Assembly (NCBI GenBank): GCA_028023455.1
Contig: JAQFVV010012416.1
Location: 5,809,594-5,873,593, forward strand
Length of the DNA stretch: 64,000 nt
From: Epiperipatus broadwayi
Taxonomy: Eukaryota; Onychophora; Udeonychophora; Euonychophora; Peripatidae
Reading direction: 5' to 3'
The notes below the pieces were generated by a model. The model ran no database searches. It saw only the letters and a list, made by a program, of their open reading frames with translations, and was not told the DNA's origin. Below, one piece after another: positions 1 to 9,579 of this stretch (positions are counted from its first letter, which is position 1; each line of letters opens with the position of its first letter). The position numbers were made by a program, and so were the translations under genes.

Positions 1-1392
1 TATTCCTGCAAGAATTTAATTACAAAGTGGCTTACTGTCATGGCAAAGAGAATATTGTGGCAGACACCTTAAGCTGATATCCGGTAGCTCAAGAACAACA
101 CTTGAGTTGCGACAGAGCGTATATAGCTGCCGCCAAAATATATAAAAGAAATGGGATAGAAGACGAGTTGCACCGATTAAAGGAGCAGCAAGAGGAAGAT
201 AACGATTGCAAACAAATAATACAGTATTTACGCAATCAGCCTGTAATGAAAACAGCCAATAATCTGCTGTGGAGGGACCGAAATAACTGTTGTTTAAAGG
301 GAGGACTCTTACAGCGTGTGTTACGAAAAAAAACAAACACGCATTATTCTTCCGGTCGCCATTAGAGAGCAAATGATTAAATATGCGCATAACACTTTCG
401 GACATTATGGGGCAAATAAAGTGGAAGGATGGCTGAGTCATTGGTTTTACTGGCCAGGAATGAATGCCAATATTACAGACGTGATTGGTAGATGCACCAT
501 ATGTTCAGCAACCAAGCCTGCTAACACATCAGGAGTCGGGCCGCTGCAACCTATATATGCCCAACGCCCGAACAGCTTACTAGCGATAGACTTCTATGGA
601 CCTCTGCCTCCATTCAATAAAATGAAGTATCTCATGGTAACATATGACGTGTTTTCGAAGCTGGTAGTGGCATATCCAGTAGCCCAAGCGAACGCAAGAC
701 AGACTATTTGAGTTTTGGAGCAACAATACTTTAAAACTGTAGGAATTCCAGACAGAATTCTGTCAGATCATGGAACGCCCTTTATATCTAGCGAATGGAA
801 GAAATGGACGGACAGACATGGGATAAGACATATACTTACGTCGATTCGTAACCCTCAGTCTAATCCATGTGAATGGGTTATGAGGGAGTTGGGGCATCTA
901 TTTCGGGTTTATATACAGGATGATCATCGCAAATGGGTGAAATAAACATCACGAATAATCAACATGATAAACTGGTCAAGAAATGAGTCTACAGGATTCG
1001 AACCTGTTCGGCTACATTTTAGAAGAAATATTCCGTATCCATTTGAGACTAAATTGCCAGTGGGGATAAATCCAATCAACCAGAGAAGAGATGCTAAGCA
1101 AGCGCTCAACCGGTTAAGAAAAATGGGCAGGCTATGGCAGCAGAGGCAGGGAAGACCTAAGGCTATATTCAGGAGGGGAGATGAGGTCATGGTGAGAGTT
1201 CATCTGGTGAGTCATCCTGAAAAACATATATACAAGAAATTCCAGCCAATATACGACGGCCCTTATATCATCAAACGGCAATACGGTAATAACGCGTTTG
1301 TGATAGCACAGGGAATAGAGGAAAAAGGAACATATAATGCCCGGTCATTGAGGTTAGTGAAAAGAGAAAAACAACCACCAGACAGGCGGTAA
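1..1392 (+). pseudogene. Ty3/gypsy retrotransposon pol, 3' part (RNase H end and integrase), broken
   Basis: The first codons match the end of a retroelement RNase H (YCHGKENIVADTLS). An integrase follows. Its zinc-binding HHCC region is seen around 375-510 (AHNTFGHYG, then CTIC). Catalytic core residues are D in AIDFYGP (about 590), D in LSDHGTPF (about 765) and E in NPCEWVMRELG (about 870), so the D,D(34-35)E triad is present. The C-terminal GPY/F-like part (FQPIYDGPYIIKRQ) runs to the TAA at 1390-1392. The frame is broken by TGA at 75-77, a frameshift at the poly-A near 325-332, TGA at 709-711 and TAA at 943-945. The gene is cut by the window edge. The enzyme would insert the cDNA of the element into the genome. 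Assignment to Ty3/gypsy is firm; the lineage is not resolved. Confidence 0.93.
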
Positions 1393-1710
1393 TAATACTA
1401 AATGAAATTTAGAAATAATAATAATAACAAGGAGGCATTATTGAATAAAAGATTTTTTCCCCACGCACATATTACATAAGAAGAAATGCTTGTAAATAAA
1501 CAGTTAAAAATCAATAAAATCAAGTTAAATAAGTAGGTCAAATGAATGATTTAAGAGTAACAATTATAGGATTAAATAAATGAATAAAATAAAGGGTTTG
1601 ATTAATCGAATTAAACAAATAAATAACATGTCAATAAAATAAAAAAATAAATATATTAAGATTTAATATTGTCAGAGATAAAATGGTCAAAAATGATGCA
1701 TTTTACTCTC
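1393..1710 (+). other. untranslated spacer between integrase and LTR
   Basis: This is an AT-rich stretch between the integrase stop and the polypurine tract. I see no open frame that resembles an envelope gene, so the element appears to lack env on this side. Confidence 0.5.
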
Positions 1711-1724
1711 AAAAGGAAGGGCGG
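1711..1724 (+). other. polypurine tract of the Ty3/gypsy element
   Basis: AAAAGGAAGGGCGG, almost entirely purine, lies immediately before a TGTAATG start. This is the expected plus-strand primer position next to a 3' LTR. Confidence 0.75.
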
Positions 1725-3077
1725 TGTAATGTACCTATATTGATATAGGCACATATAATTTTTATCTAAAATTATTATTAAAGTAATCTTTCATAAAAGA
1801 AAAACATAAAATTAGATGTTGAAGAATTTATTGCAGCTTGTTTTCGAAAAAGATAAGAAGTAAAGAGTTTTTATTAGTATTCGTAAAAATATAATTTAAA
1901 AAGTTAAAACGTACAAATCTCTTTCCATTCAATTTTAATTAAAGAAAAAATAATGTTAAAACTAAATAGTAAATTGTATTAAAAATATATGTGCGTATAT
2001 ATATATATGTGATTTGCAAATAAATAAAATGTATGTGAAAGTTAAAGAAGATTATCATTAAAAAACACGGCAATGGCTATTAGATATTAATTAATATAAA
2101 ACAATACGTTTTTGCATGGCTATTACTAATTAAGCAATCTTTCAAAATACGTTTATCAAATGATTATCAATTTGACAACAGATCTTTGCCGGAGATATCA
2201 GAAAGACAACAAGGCGCAGGTATAAATAGACTTTTTTTTATCGGACAGTATGCTTTCCACAAATTAATTGAGTGAGATCAGTTCACAAAGTTATTGAGAG
2301 AGTGCAGTTTGGAAATTAATTGAGTCAGTTAAGAAACAAAATGCAGTGCTGAGAATATTTTGGAACGCACGTTTATCTCCAGCCCAGATGTCCGAGAAAA
2401 CAGCAGATCTGCCCGTGAAATAATGCCAGCTTAACATCTTAGAAAATCTCCGTCAGTATCTATTTGTCTCCGATAGCAATAATCGTGAAAATCAGGAAAC
2501 TCAGCAAGGAAACGTCCCAGCCGGCTGGTAAGCATTTATAATGGAAATATCCTCACCGAAAGCAGCCTCCAAAGAACAAAATTCTACGTCAACATTCAAA
2601 AAAGCCTAGGTAAAAACATTTGCTTATTTCGTTCTATACTGTAATAGCCATTGCATTGCATTAATTCGTACGAATCTTTCAAGAGTCTAATCATATGAAC
2701 TCTATATCATACATAAATGAACTATTGATGTGTGTGATTAAATTTCAAATGCCATGTAGTCCTTTATTATCATAATTATGTGTGTGCATGAGTTAATATG
2801 TGCGTGGTCATTATATCAATATTTATTAGTTAAATTAGAGTGTTTTGTTATTAAATCTATAGGAATGGTTAAACTATTTAGAAATGTTAATTTAAAATAT
2901 GCATGTGTTTTATTAGAATTATAAAATGTTTAAATTTAGTAAATAAATGTTAGTTAATAAATTATCTTTAAAATTAGACTATATTTGTCGGTCAATTCTT
3001 TTTATCAATTCTTTTTAACAAATTCTTTTATTAATTCTTTTTAATCACTAATTAAGTATAATCTATTAGTGATTACA
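1725..3077 (+). repeat. 3' LTR of the Ty3/gypsy element (end uncertain)
   Basis: The LTR begins with TGTAATGTACC directly after the polypurine tract and carries a TATA box at 2221. A less AT-rich segment at about 2200-2620 would be the R/U5 region. The end is placed at GATTACA (3071-3077) only because it gives TG...CA termini. The 5' LTR lies outside the window, so neither the end nor a target duplication could be confirmed. A short repeat based on AATTCTTTTT occurs three to four times at about 2994-3045. Confidence 0.6.
2221..2228 (+). promoter_or_regulatory. TATA box inside the LTR
   Basis: TATAAATA stands about 500 bp into the LTR, followed by a less AT-rich stretch, as expected for the U3/R junction of an LTR promoter. 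The start site itself was not identified. The call is inference from position and motif. Confidence 0.5.
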
Positions 3078-3491
3078 AACAACTGAGCTAGTCGTGGATT
3101 TAGGCATTGAGTTAGTGGCCATTGCTTAAAGTGCGTTATTTATTCATCCTTGAATAGATAGCTGGCGCCCATGTTTATACACACAAAAAAAAAGTGCTTT
3201 GAACTTGGTGTTGAACTCAACAGTTGAGAAGAAGTTATGTCCTGGAAATGTAATGTTAGTTATATACTTTATAGCTATCGTTTGGGCATACATACTCTCC
3301 GAGTATGTTCTTCTCTGCCTAAGAGGCTGGTGTTTCGAATACTCATATTTGAACACAGTTCAATATATATATATTAATGAAGTTAAATTTAAGTATATCT
3401 AAAAAAAAATGTGTATACAAAGTTAGATTATAACTTGTCATGTATGTCTTGCTCATTTAAAAAAGTGAAGTAGATAAAGATAGTGAAAGAG

Positions 3492-3818
3492 CCACTAAAC
3501 ATCACATGATCACCATCTCTTATGCTAGCACATAATTGTTATTAAACAAGACAAAACTCTCCATACAGTAGTGCCACTCTGTGCCAACCAGAGTAATCAA
3601 TGGATGCCAGAAGGCTTGTGCATAAAATCCCTATCTAGTGCCTACTCATCCAATATCCTCAGACTAGTTTCTGATGAAGACCACAAGCCAGAATCTAGTC
3701 TGAGGATATTGGATGAGTAGGTACTAGATAAGGATTTTATGCACAAGTCTTCTGGCATCCATTGATTACTCTGGTTGGCATAGGGTGGCACTACTGTATG
3801 GAGAGTTTTGCTTTGTTT
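3492..3818 (-). mobile_element. Foldback retroelement, family P, copy 1
   Basis: This is a long imperfect palindrome centred near 3670. It is flanked by an exact 13-bp direct repeat GATAGTGAAAGAG (3479-3491 and 3819-3831). The left arm starts CCACTAAACATCAC and is about 70 bp longer than the right arm, which stops after the TTTTGC segment. The sense strand is therefore minus: a shortened inverted 5' arm, a centre, and a full 3' arm. The centre holds CTGATGA and CCAGAATCTAGTC, a damaged form of the hammerhead-like core that is intact in the copy at 59981. At least ten copies occur in the window. No coding capacity is visible. Confidence 0.8.
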
Positions 3819-4070
3819 GATAGTGAAAGAGGTTGATTTGATTTCTGGGCTGATGGATAGTTGCTATAGGAATAAGTTTAGATGAAAGATGCAATGATAA
3901 AAACAAAAACTTATAATATATTTACTCTTCCCTTAAGTATATAATATAAGCATTTCAGAAATTACTCATTGATATATATATAAGTTGTTTGTTTTTTTGT
4001 TTTTTTTTTGGTTTTTAATCAGCATCCCTTATTTCAACTCCATCATATCATAAATATTCATCAACATTCA

Positions 4071-4640
4071 GCATATATGTGCTTGAGTGTATGAATGTTA
4101 CTAGATAGAGTGGAGAGTGGTGGGTCATGTGAAAGTCTGTGCTCATATACCCTATATTACATATATAGACACAGGTGTGTAATAAGCCTGTGTTTCAGTT
4201 ATTACATTATAGAGATGTCTGCCCATCCTTGCATATGTATTTAATGGATTATGTCCTGTACATGTGGGGTTCAGATTGACTTTAGGTCAACATGGATGTG
4301 ACAAGAATCTTGGCCTCAGGGTGGCCTTCGAGCATTCCATCATCAGATTTTCAATTTGATGGACGGTTGAAGAGTTGGAGTGTGTAGTAGATTGGAGCCT
4401 GTCCATTAAAGTATGAAGATTGTCTTTCTTAATATATATCTGAGCACTTATAGTATATATGTGTGGGAGATGATAATCTGGACAACTGATGATTGCTGGT
4501 TTAGCATGAAATACGTATATTGGTGATTATTTATCTTTTCAGCATATATGTGCTTGAGTGCATCAGTGTTATTAGATAGAATGGAGAGTGGTGGGTCATG
4601 TGAAAGTCTGTGCTCATATACCCTATATTATAATACATGT
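4071..4640 (+). repeat. Family D repeat with ~100-bp direct terminal copies
   Basis: The block starting GCATATATGTGCTTGAG and ending TCTGTGCTCATATACC occurs at 4071-4170 and again at 4542-4635, so the repeat unit is about 471 bp. The interior is shared with 12180-12600 (same strand) and 51390-51785 (opposite strand). It contains the reverse complement of CTGATGATGGAATGC, but I could not find the rest of a hammerhead core. Direct copies one unit apart suggest a tandem dimer or terminal repeats of a non-autonomous element. No open frame is present. Confidence 0.65.
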
Positions 4641-5450
4641 ATTATGGAACAATCTTAATTTTTCAGATAAATTAAACATAAACCAAATATATTTAGATTT
4701 ACTTTCATTCCACTACACATTCCTAAAACATATAAATTAAGACATCTGAAAAAGAGAAGTGAATCCCAAGATACAAGTTTTGTGCTGAATCAGCACTCAT
4801 CAATTGGTCCAGATCACAATATCTTATACATATCCTCATTTTTTCAGTATTTATCAACATCAAATTGTTACACTTTGATTTATAGAATATGTGTGCGTGT
4901 AAGTACACATATTGAAAACAAAATACTCATTATAAATCTCCTTAATATATTGATGTAATCCTCTAAAAATAATTGAAATGTTTTTCATGCAGATCTTAAT
5001 ACAAAATGCTTTTTTCCCCTCATTATAAATCATTCATGTTTTCAAAGCAATGTTGTCTCTGAATAATATGAAATAATAATTATTACTTTTCATAAATATA
5101 TTACTAAATATGTTTACAATATATATCCGTATATAAACATTAAATTTATCAAAAAATCACTTAATTCTTACGAATTATTGTAATATTATAGAAATGAGCA
5201 AAGAGTTTAGACTTTGTGGTTAATTATTTCAAAGTATAAAATGCGCTAAAACGCACGAACACATAAAGCTGAAGATAAAGAAATATTAATACAAATTGAT
5301 ACAATTAAATATCTGTATCTAAGTATGTGGCTAAGCGCTTTTGAGGGCCAGGGTTCTCATATTCATAGCCATGTTTTGAATAAATTAAGAGCGATGCAAA
5401 TTTATACAAATGAAATAGTTACGTATTCTATTTCCTTGAGATCTTATAAC
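4641..5450. other. no recognisable feature
   Basis: AT-rich sequence with short frames that resemble nothing I know. Nothing further is seen. Confidence 0.4.
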
Positions 5451-5483
5451 AAGAGTTTTTTCTTGATTTATATATATTTCAAA

Positions 5484-5554
5484 GCGTTGACCGGGAAGCG
5501 AACCCGGGCCAGCTGCTTGGAAGGCAGCTATGCTAACCGCTAGGCCACCAACGC
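5484..5554 (-). mobile_element. tRNA-derived SINE, tRNA-Gly(UCC)-like copy
   Basis: Read on the minus strand it folds as a tRNA-Gly: acceptor GCGTTGG, anticodon loop with UCC, T-stem CCGGG/CCCGG. It is the best preserved of seven related copies. The T-loop reads TTCGCTT, so the nearly universal A58 is C; all seven copies share this change, which argues for a retroposed family rather than a working tRNA. An imperfect duplication of AGAGTTTTTTCT/AGAGTCTTTTCT flanks it. A functional tRNA-Gly cannot be fully excluded. Confidence 0.7.
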
Positions 5555-5559
5555 TTGAG

Positions 5560-6479
5560 AGTCTTTTCTGTTTATCGAATTGTTATCCCTAGTGACAAAG
5601 TAACTGTTGTAAGCTTTTGTAATCAATGATTATCAGATGGTAATGTAATTTTAATTCCTCATTTCCAATTCAGTTTTTTGTTTGTCTTTTATTCAATAAG
5701 GACTTGGGATTTGAAACTAAAAACAATAAAATTGTGCACTTGGCAATCCTCTTGTCCCCCTTTTTTAAAAAACTATCATCACTTTTGACATCTATCTTAA
5801 GAGCTACACAATTAGTATTTTGGCAAATTTGACTCACAGTCTTATCTAACTAGGTCTGATCTATCTTTCTTGATTCCTTATCATTACCTCTAATATAAAC
5901 AATAAATAATGCTTTATTTCCTTTTGCTTGTGCAATAGCTTCTGGAATTAAATTTTTATATCACTGCATTTTTAAAATTTAAACTTCTTTTCTGATTATC
6001 AATTTAATAGCCTGAAATTTTAAAATTATCTAATTTTGGAATCAAATGAACTTGATTCTGTAGTTAATCTCACTTCTATTCAAACTGTAGTCGTCCGTCC
6101 CCCGTCCCCCTGGCTAGGAATGATAATACCAATACATCACTTGATTCTTTCTGTGTACAACAATAAAAACGAGCTTTTTTTTTCACTATTGTAGTGTCAT
6201 TTATTGTAATATTGAGCAATGGTAGGGCTGGATTGGGTTTAAAATTTTAGTGTTTTTTTTTCAGTCAATTAGCTTGGCAGTTAAAAAAAAAAAAACTTAA
6301 CTGTATTAAATCAGCTTTGACTCACAAATCCTCATCGATAAAACAAAAGACAAAGACCAATCAGAGGATAAAGATTAAATTGCATTCTCATGTAATAATT
6401 AGTGATTATCTATGCTAATAGTAGATTGTGCTAGAGTAGAGAAAGGAAAAACACTCTTGTTTAAATTGAAAGTAATATT
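5560..6479. other. no recognisable gene
   Basis: AT-rich with poly-A/T runs near 6170 and 6250-6300. I see no gene or clear repeat. Confidence 0.4.
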
Positions 6480-6665
6480 ATATTGAATTTTAATAAGTGC
6501 ATGAATATCCTAGCACCTCACTGAGGAAGCCAGTAGCAGAAATCGGTCTGGGATTGGGGATATTCTGCAAAGATTGTTAAGAGCTTATTTGCAAGCTCTA
6601 TATATAACATTTATAATACAAGCTTGTTAAATTAGGTCATGTGACATGACTTGATTTCTTTGTAA
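6480..6665 (+). mobile_element. Family H repeat copy with hammerhead motif
   Basis: This segment is closely similar to the units at 39398-40350: the GCATGAATATCCTAGCACC start, the hammerhead-like core, then AAGAGCTTATTTGCAAGC, a TATATATAAC stretch, and the TTAAATTAGGTCATGTGACA end. It is a single, separate insertion of the family and is non-coding. Confidence 0.75.
6515..6554 (+). ncRNA. Hammerhead ribozyme-like motif (family H)
   Basis: In order: stem I 5' strand ACCUCA (6515-6520), CUGAGGA (6521-6527), a short stem-loop AGCCAGUAGCA, GAAA (6539-6542), UCG, GUC (6546-6548), then UGGGAU (6549-6554). All conserved core positions of the hammerhead (CUGANGA, GAAA, NUH) are present. Stem I pairs with one U-G and one C-A mismatch. 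Stem II has only two clear pairs, so activity of this copy is doubtful. The predicted cleavage site is after C6548. Confidence 0.55.
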
Positions 6666-7068
6666 TTTTAATTGTAGCTATGATTATCATAGATTAATCC
6701 TCATTTTTGAAAATATTATTGTAAATACTTAATCTATGGTACTTACTGTCTGGATGTTTGCCTGGACAATTGTAATATTACTTCTAACAATGCTTTCTTT
6801 TCTACATAAATGCAAGTCTTAATTGCACCAAATAAATCTTTTCAAAGGCTTATAAAAAACAATAATGGCTTTATAAATTTTAATAATCAGTTCATTCATG
6901 GAATCATTAATTAGATACACACTGAATCAGTTACTACATCAATTGATGACTCATCTATATAACAACTTATTAAAGTTCTCTAGAACTTCTTCCTCAAATT
7001 TACCACAAATATTTTTATAAATTCACATTTGAAAATTAAATGACTTTTTTTTTCTTCATGTGTCAATA

Positions 7069-7141
7069 AGCATCAGCCAGGAAGTGAACCTGGGACAACT
7101 GCTTGTAAAGCAGCTATGCTAACCTCTCGGCCACCAATGCT
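7069..7141 (-). mobile_element. tRNA-derived SINE copy
   Basis: Minus-strand tRNA-like fold with anticodon loop TTTACAA and T-loop TTCACTT (A58 replaced by C). It is followed on its 3' side by TTGACACATGAAG and a run of A, the tail shared by this SINE family. Confidence 0.7.
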
Positions 7142-7405
7142 TTTCATAACTGATTTCCTGAACGTGACAATGTCCCAATTTTTTTAATAACCACTCTGCT
7201 TAGTAAATCAACATTTTTTTTTTAAAAAAAGAATGTGACTTACATTTACAACAATGAAAGAAAATGTAATGTTTTATAATCTGCAGAACCTGAAGTGGCA
7301 ATTCAAAGCAACTATTTAAAAGAAAAATCAAAACTCTTAAAAGAATGATTATTTGTTGTTTGTCTTCAAGCAAAGAAGTGCTTTAAAATATAGTTGTATT
7401 TGTCA

Positions 7406-7510
7406 AGTATTGGTGGTCGAGAGGTCAGCAACAGCTGCTTTGCAAGCAGTTGTCCCGGGTTAGCGGGTTTGCTTCCCGGCTGATGCTAAGACACATGAAA
7501 AAATATATAT
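7406..7510 (+). mobile_element. tRNA-derived SINE copy with 8-nt insertion, TSD present
   Basis: The tRNA-like part runs to TGATGCT (7487) and is followed by AAGACACATGAAAAAA. It carries an extra TTAGCGGG-like insertion before the T-loop, shared with the copy at 23444. The flanks ATATAGTTGTATTT (7389-7402) and ATATAGTCGTATTT (7507-7520) form a target-site duplication with one mismatch, direct evidence of retroposition. Confidence 0.8.
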
Positions 7511-7898
7511 AGTCGTATTTTCAAAGAAGGAAGTATGATGATCATCAATATTTTTTGTCAAATGTAAATGTGCTTTTTTTTTTTACTTCAACAAGTATTC
7601 ATAATTGGTTGGTATTTTTAGGATGAAATTCAAAATTGAATAAAATAGTTTAAAACAAATTAATTATTATTTGCAGTCATATATTGGATTATTTCCATCA
7701 CCTAATTGAACTGTTAAATGTTTATTTGTTTTTGTTTTTTAAGATTCAGACTTTATTTATACTTTTCCAAATGCATTCGACTGTTAATTATAGCACACCG
7801 ATTAGTATATAATACCTTATTCTACTATTTCTACAGGTGTTGTAGGCATAACCAATGACAAGATTTGTGAATACTGAATTTAAAATAATGCTGTAAAA

Positions 7899-8181
7899 CA
7901 GGGGTAGTCAACCTTTTTATATCTACCACCCACTTTTGTATCTCTGTTAGTAGTAAAATTTTCTAACCACCCACTGGTTCCACAGTAATGGTGATTTATA
8001 AAGTAGGGAAGTAACTTTACTTTATAAAATTTATAAAGCAGAGTTACAGCAAGCTAAAGCATATAAATCTCTATGAAATTTTTTTAAAAGTCAATTAAAT
8101 TTTAAAAAAAAGAAAGTGCTTCAGTGTTGGACAAAATCCCTACGCCCACCATAAAGGCTGGAACCAGGTTGACTACCACTG
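7899..8181. mobile_element. hAT-type MITE
   Basis: The 283-bp element begins CAGGGGTAGTCAACCT and ends with the inverse AGGTTGACTACCACTG, terminal inverted repeats of 16 bp with one mismatch. It is flanked by 8-bp duplications CTGTAAAA (7891-7898) and CTCTAAAA (8182-8189), one mismatch apart. An 8-bp duplication and CAGGGGT-type ends are established hAT hallmarks. There is no transposase inside; it would have relied on an enzyme made elsewhere. Confidence 0.85.
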
Positions 8182-8566
8182 CTCTAAAAGATTAGGCTAT
8201 TCTATCAAGTGAGGCAGTTGGTAGAAATTTTATATACATATCTGTAAGAGTTCTCCTGATTAATTCATTTTTTCTTTTAAGGTCAAATTTACCAAACAAT
8301 TATTAAAGAGAAAAGGATATATATATATATTTAAAGTAGCAGAACATGTATTTGCCAATGAACATAATTAGGTAAAGGCAAAAAAGTAAAAAGAATAAAA
8401 TATAATAACGCTGTTTGAATGACAATACCAAGTAAAACCATAGATCAATCTAATAATTTATAACCCATAATGTCTGCAAACCACTTTAAAATCTTGGCCT
8501 TAAAAAGTAGAGAAATCAAGAATACCTATGTAAGTAAATACATAACACTTCTATTGTGTTGCCTTT

Positions 8567-8643
8567 GCTGAGTAGTCTAGTTGGTTAGAGCATCATGTTA
8601 AATTCGGTATTTGTAAATTTAAAGGTTACCAATTGTCACTGGC
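8567..8643 (+). repeat. Degenerate tRNA-like sequence (second SINE type?)
   Basis: A good A-box (TAGTCTAGTTGGTTAGAGC) is followed by a possible GTT anticodon loop and a weak B-box (GGTTACCAATT). It does not belong to the SINE family at 5484. It could be a decayed SINE head or a tRNA pseudogene. Confidence 0.4.
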
Positions 8644-8649
8644 CAGTAG

Positions 8650-9440
8650 CTGCTGAACAAGAGAGAAAGGGAAATTCCACTTAAAATATTATGTTATAGG
8701 TATTACTGTTTATTAATAATTAAATGTATTTAGAAAGGTATAAAATTTGAATTTTTCTGAAAACATTAAACAATTCAACTAAGTTGTGGAAATAGTTCAA
8801 TATATAACTACGAGTAAAATGCTGTCATTACAAATCTTTCAAACAATTGTAAAAAACTTAGTACCTTTTTTAAAATATAATTACCGTAATTCATAGTATC
8901 GTTTTTTTTTAATAAAAAAAAAAAACGTAAAATTCAAATTTTAAATCAAAATCACATTTTAGTTTTGATCGTCTCACATTAATTATTCATTTTAGTTTAA
9001 GTAATGTTTTGTTTTTTGTTTTTTTGACAGAAAGGAATTTATATGTGTATACAATAACTTAATAATTGCCACATTAAGCAAAACAAAAATTTAAGTCATT
9101 TATCATCGTAATTTAAGTTAAAAAAAACGTAACGATTTTTTAATTTGGCTGAGTGAATTGCATATGTTTATTTCTAAATAAAATTCTAAATATGATCTCA
9201 TATGATTATATATATGTTTACCTGGTGTATATGTCTTAGATTCTCTTTTCTGAAGACACACTGAGTTAGCCAGACAATTGTGATTAAGGGATTTCCCACG
9301 TGATCTTCAGTTATAAACTTCCATCTCTTAACATTATTAAAATATCTCAATCTTCGAATTACATCATAAACTTTAATGAACATCCTCCACATCCTCGCCA
9401 ACTATCATAGCAAATGACTGGTATTAATACTTTTTTTTTT
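8650..9440. other. no recognisable feature
   Basis: AT-rich sequence with several homopolymer runs (about 8900-8925). Nothing recognised. Confidence 0.4.
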
Positions 9441-9490
9441 TTTTTTAAAGTAAATGGTTTGCTGACAACTATTTTTTTGTAATGTGTCAA

Positions 9491-9563
9491 AGCATCGGCC
9501 AGGAAGCGAACCCGAGACAACTGCTTGTAAGGCAGCTGTGCTGACCACTCGGCCACCAATGCT
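9491..9563 (-). mobile_element. tRNA-derived SINE copy
   Basis: Minus-strand tRNA-like fold, anticodon loop CTTACAA, T-loop TTCGCTT (C58). Its 3' tail is TTGACACATT, then an A-rich run. The flanks AACTATTTTT (about 9467-9476 and 9565-9574) look like a 10-bp target-site duplication. Confidence 0.75.
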
Positions 9564-9579
9564 TAACTATTTTTAATAA

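Noticed and set aside
16-441. 141-residue minus-strand frame at the window start
   Set aside because: It is the antisense of the Ty3/gypsy pol reading frame.
3160-3180. TGGCGCCCATG, like a primer-binding site after an LTR
   Set aside because: It lies downstream of the 3' LTR, where no primer site is expected, and pairs with no tRNA end beyond the first nine bases that I could verify.
4320-4360. Hammerhead core in family D (CTGATGATGGAATGCTCGAAGG)
   Set aside because: After the CUGAUGA box no GAAA plus NUH with pairable stems follows in any of the three copies.
5484-5554. Functional tRNA-Gly gene
   Set aside because: The fold is good, but the C58 T-loop change is shared with six clearly retroposed copies and the flanks look like a target duplication, so a SINE is more likely.
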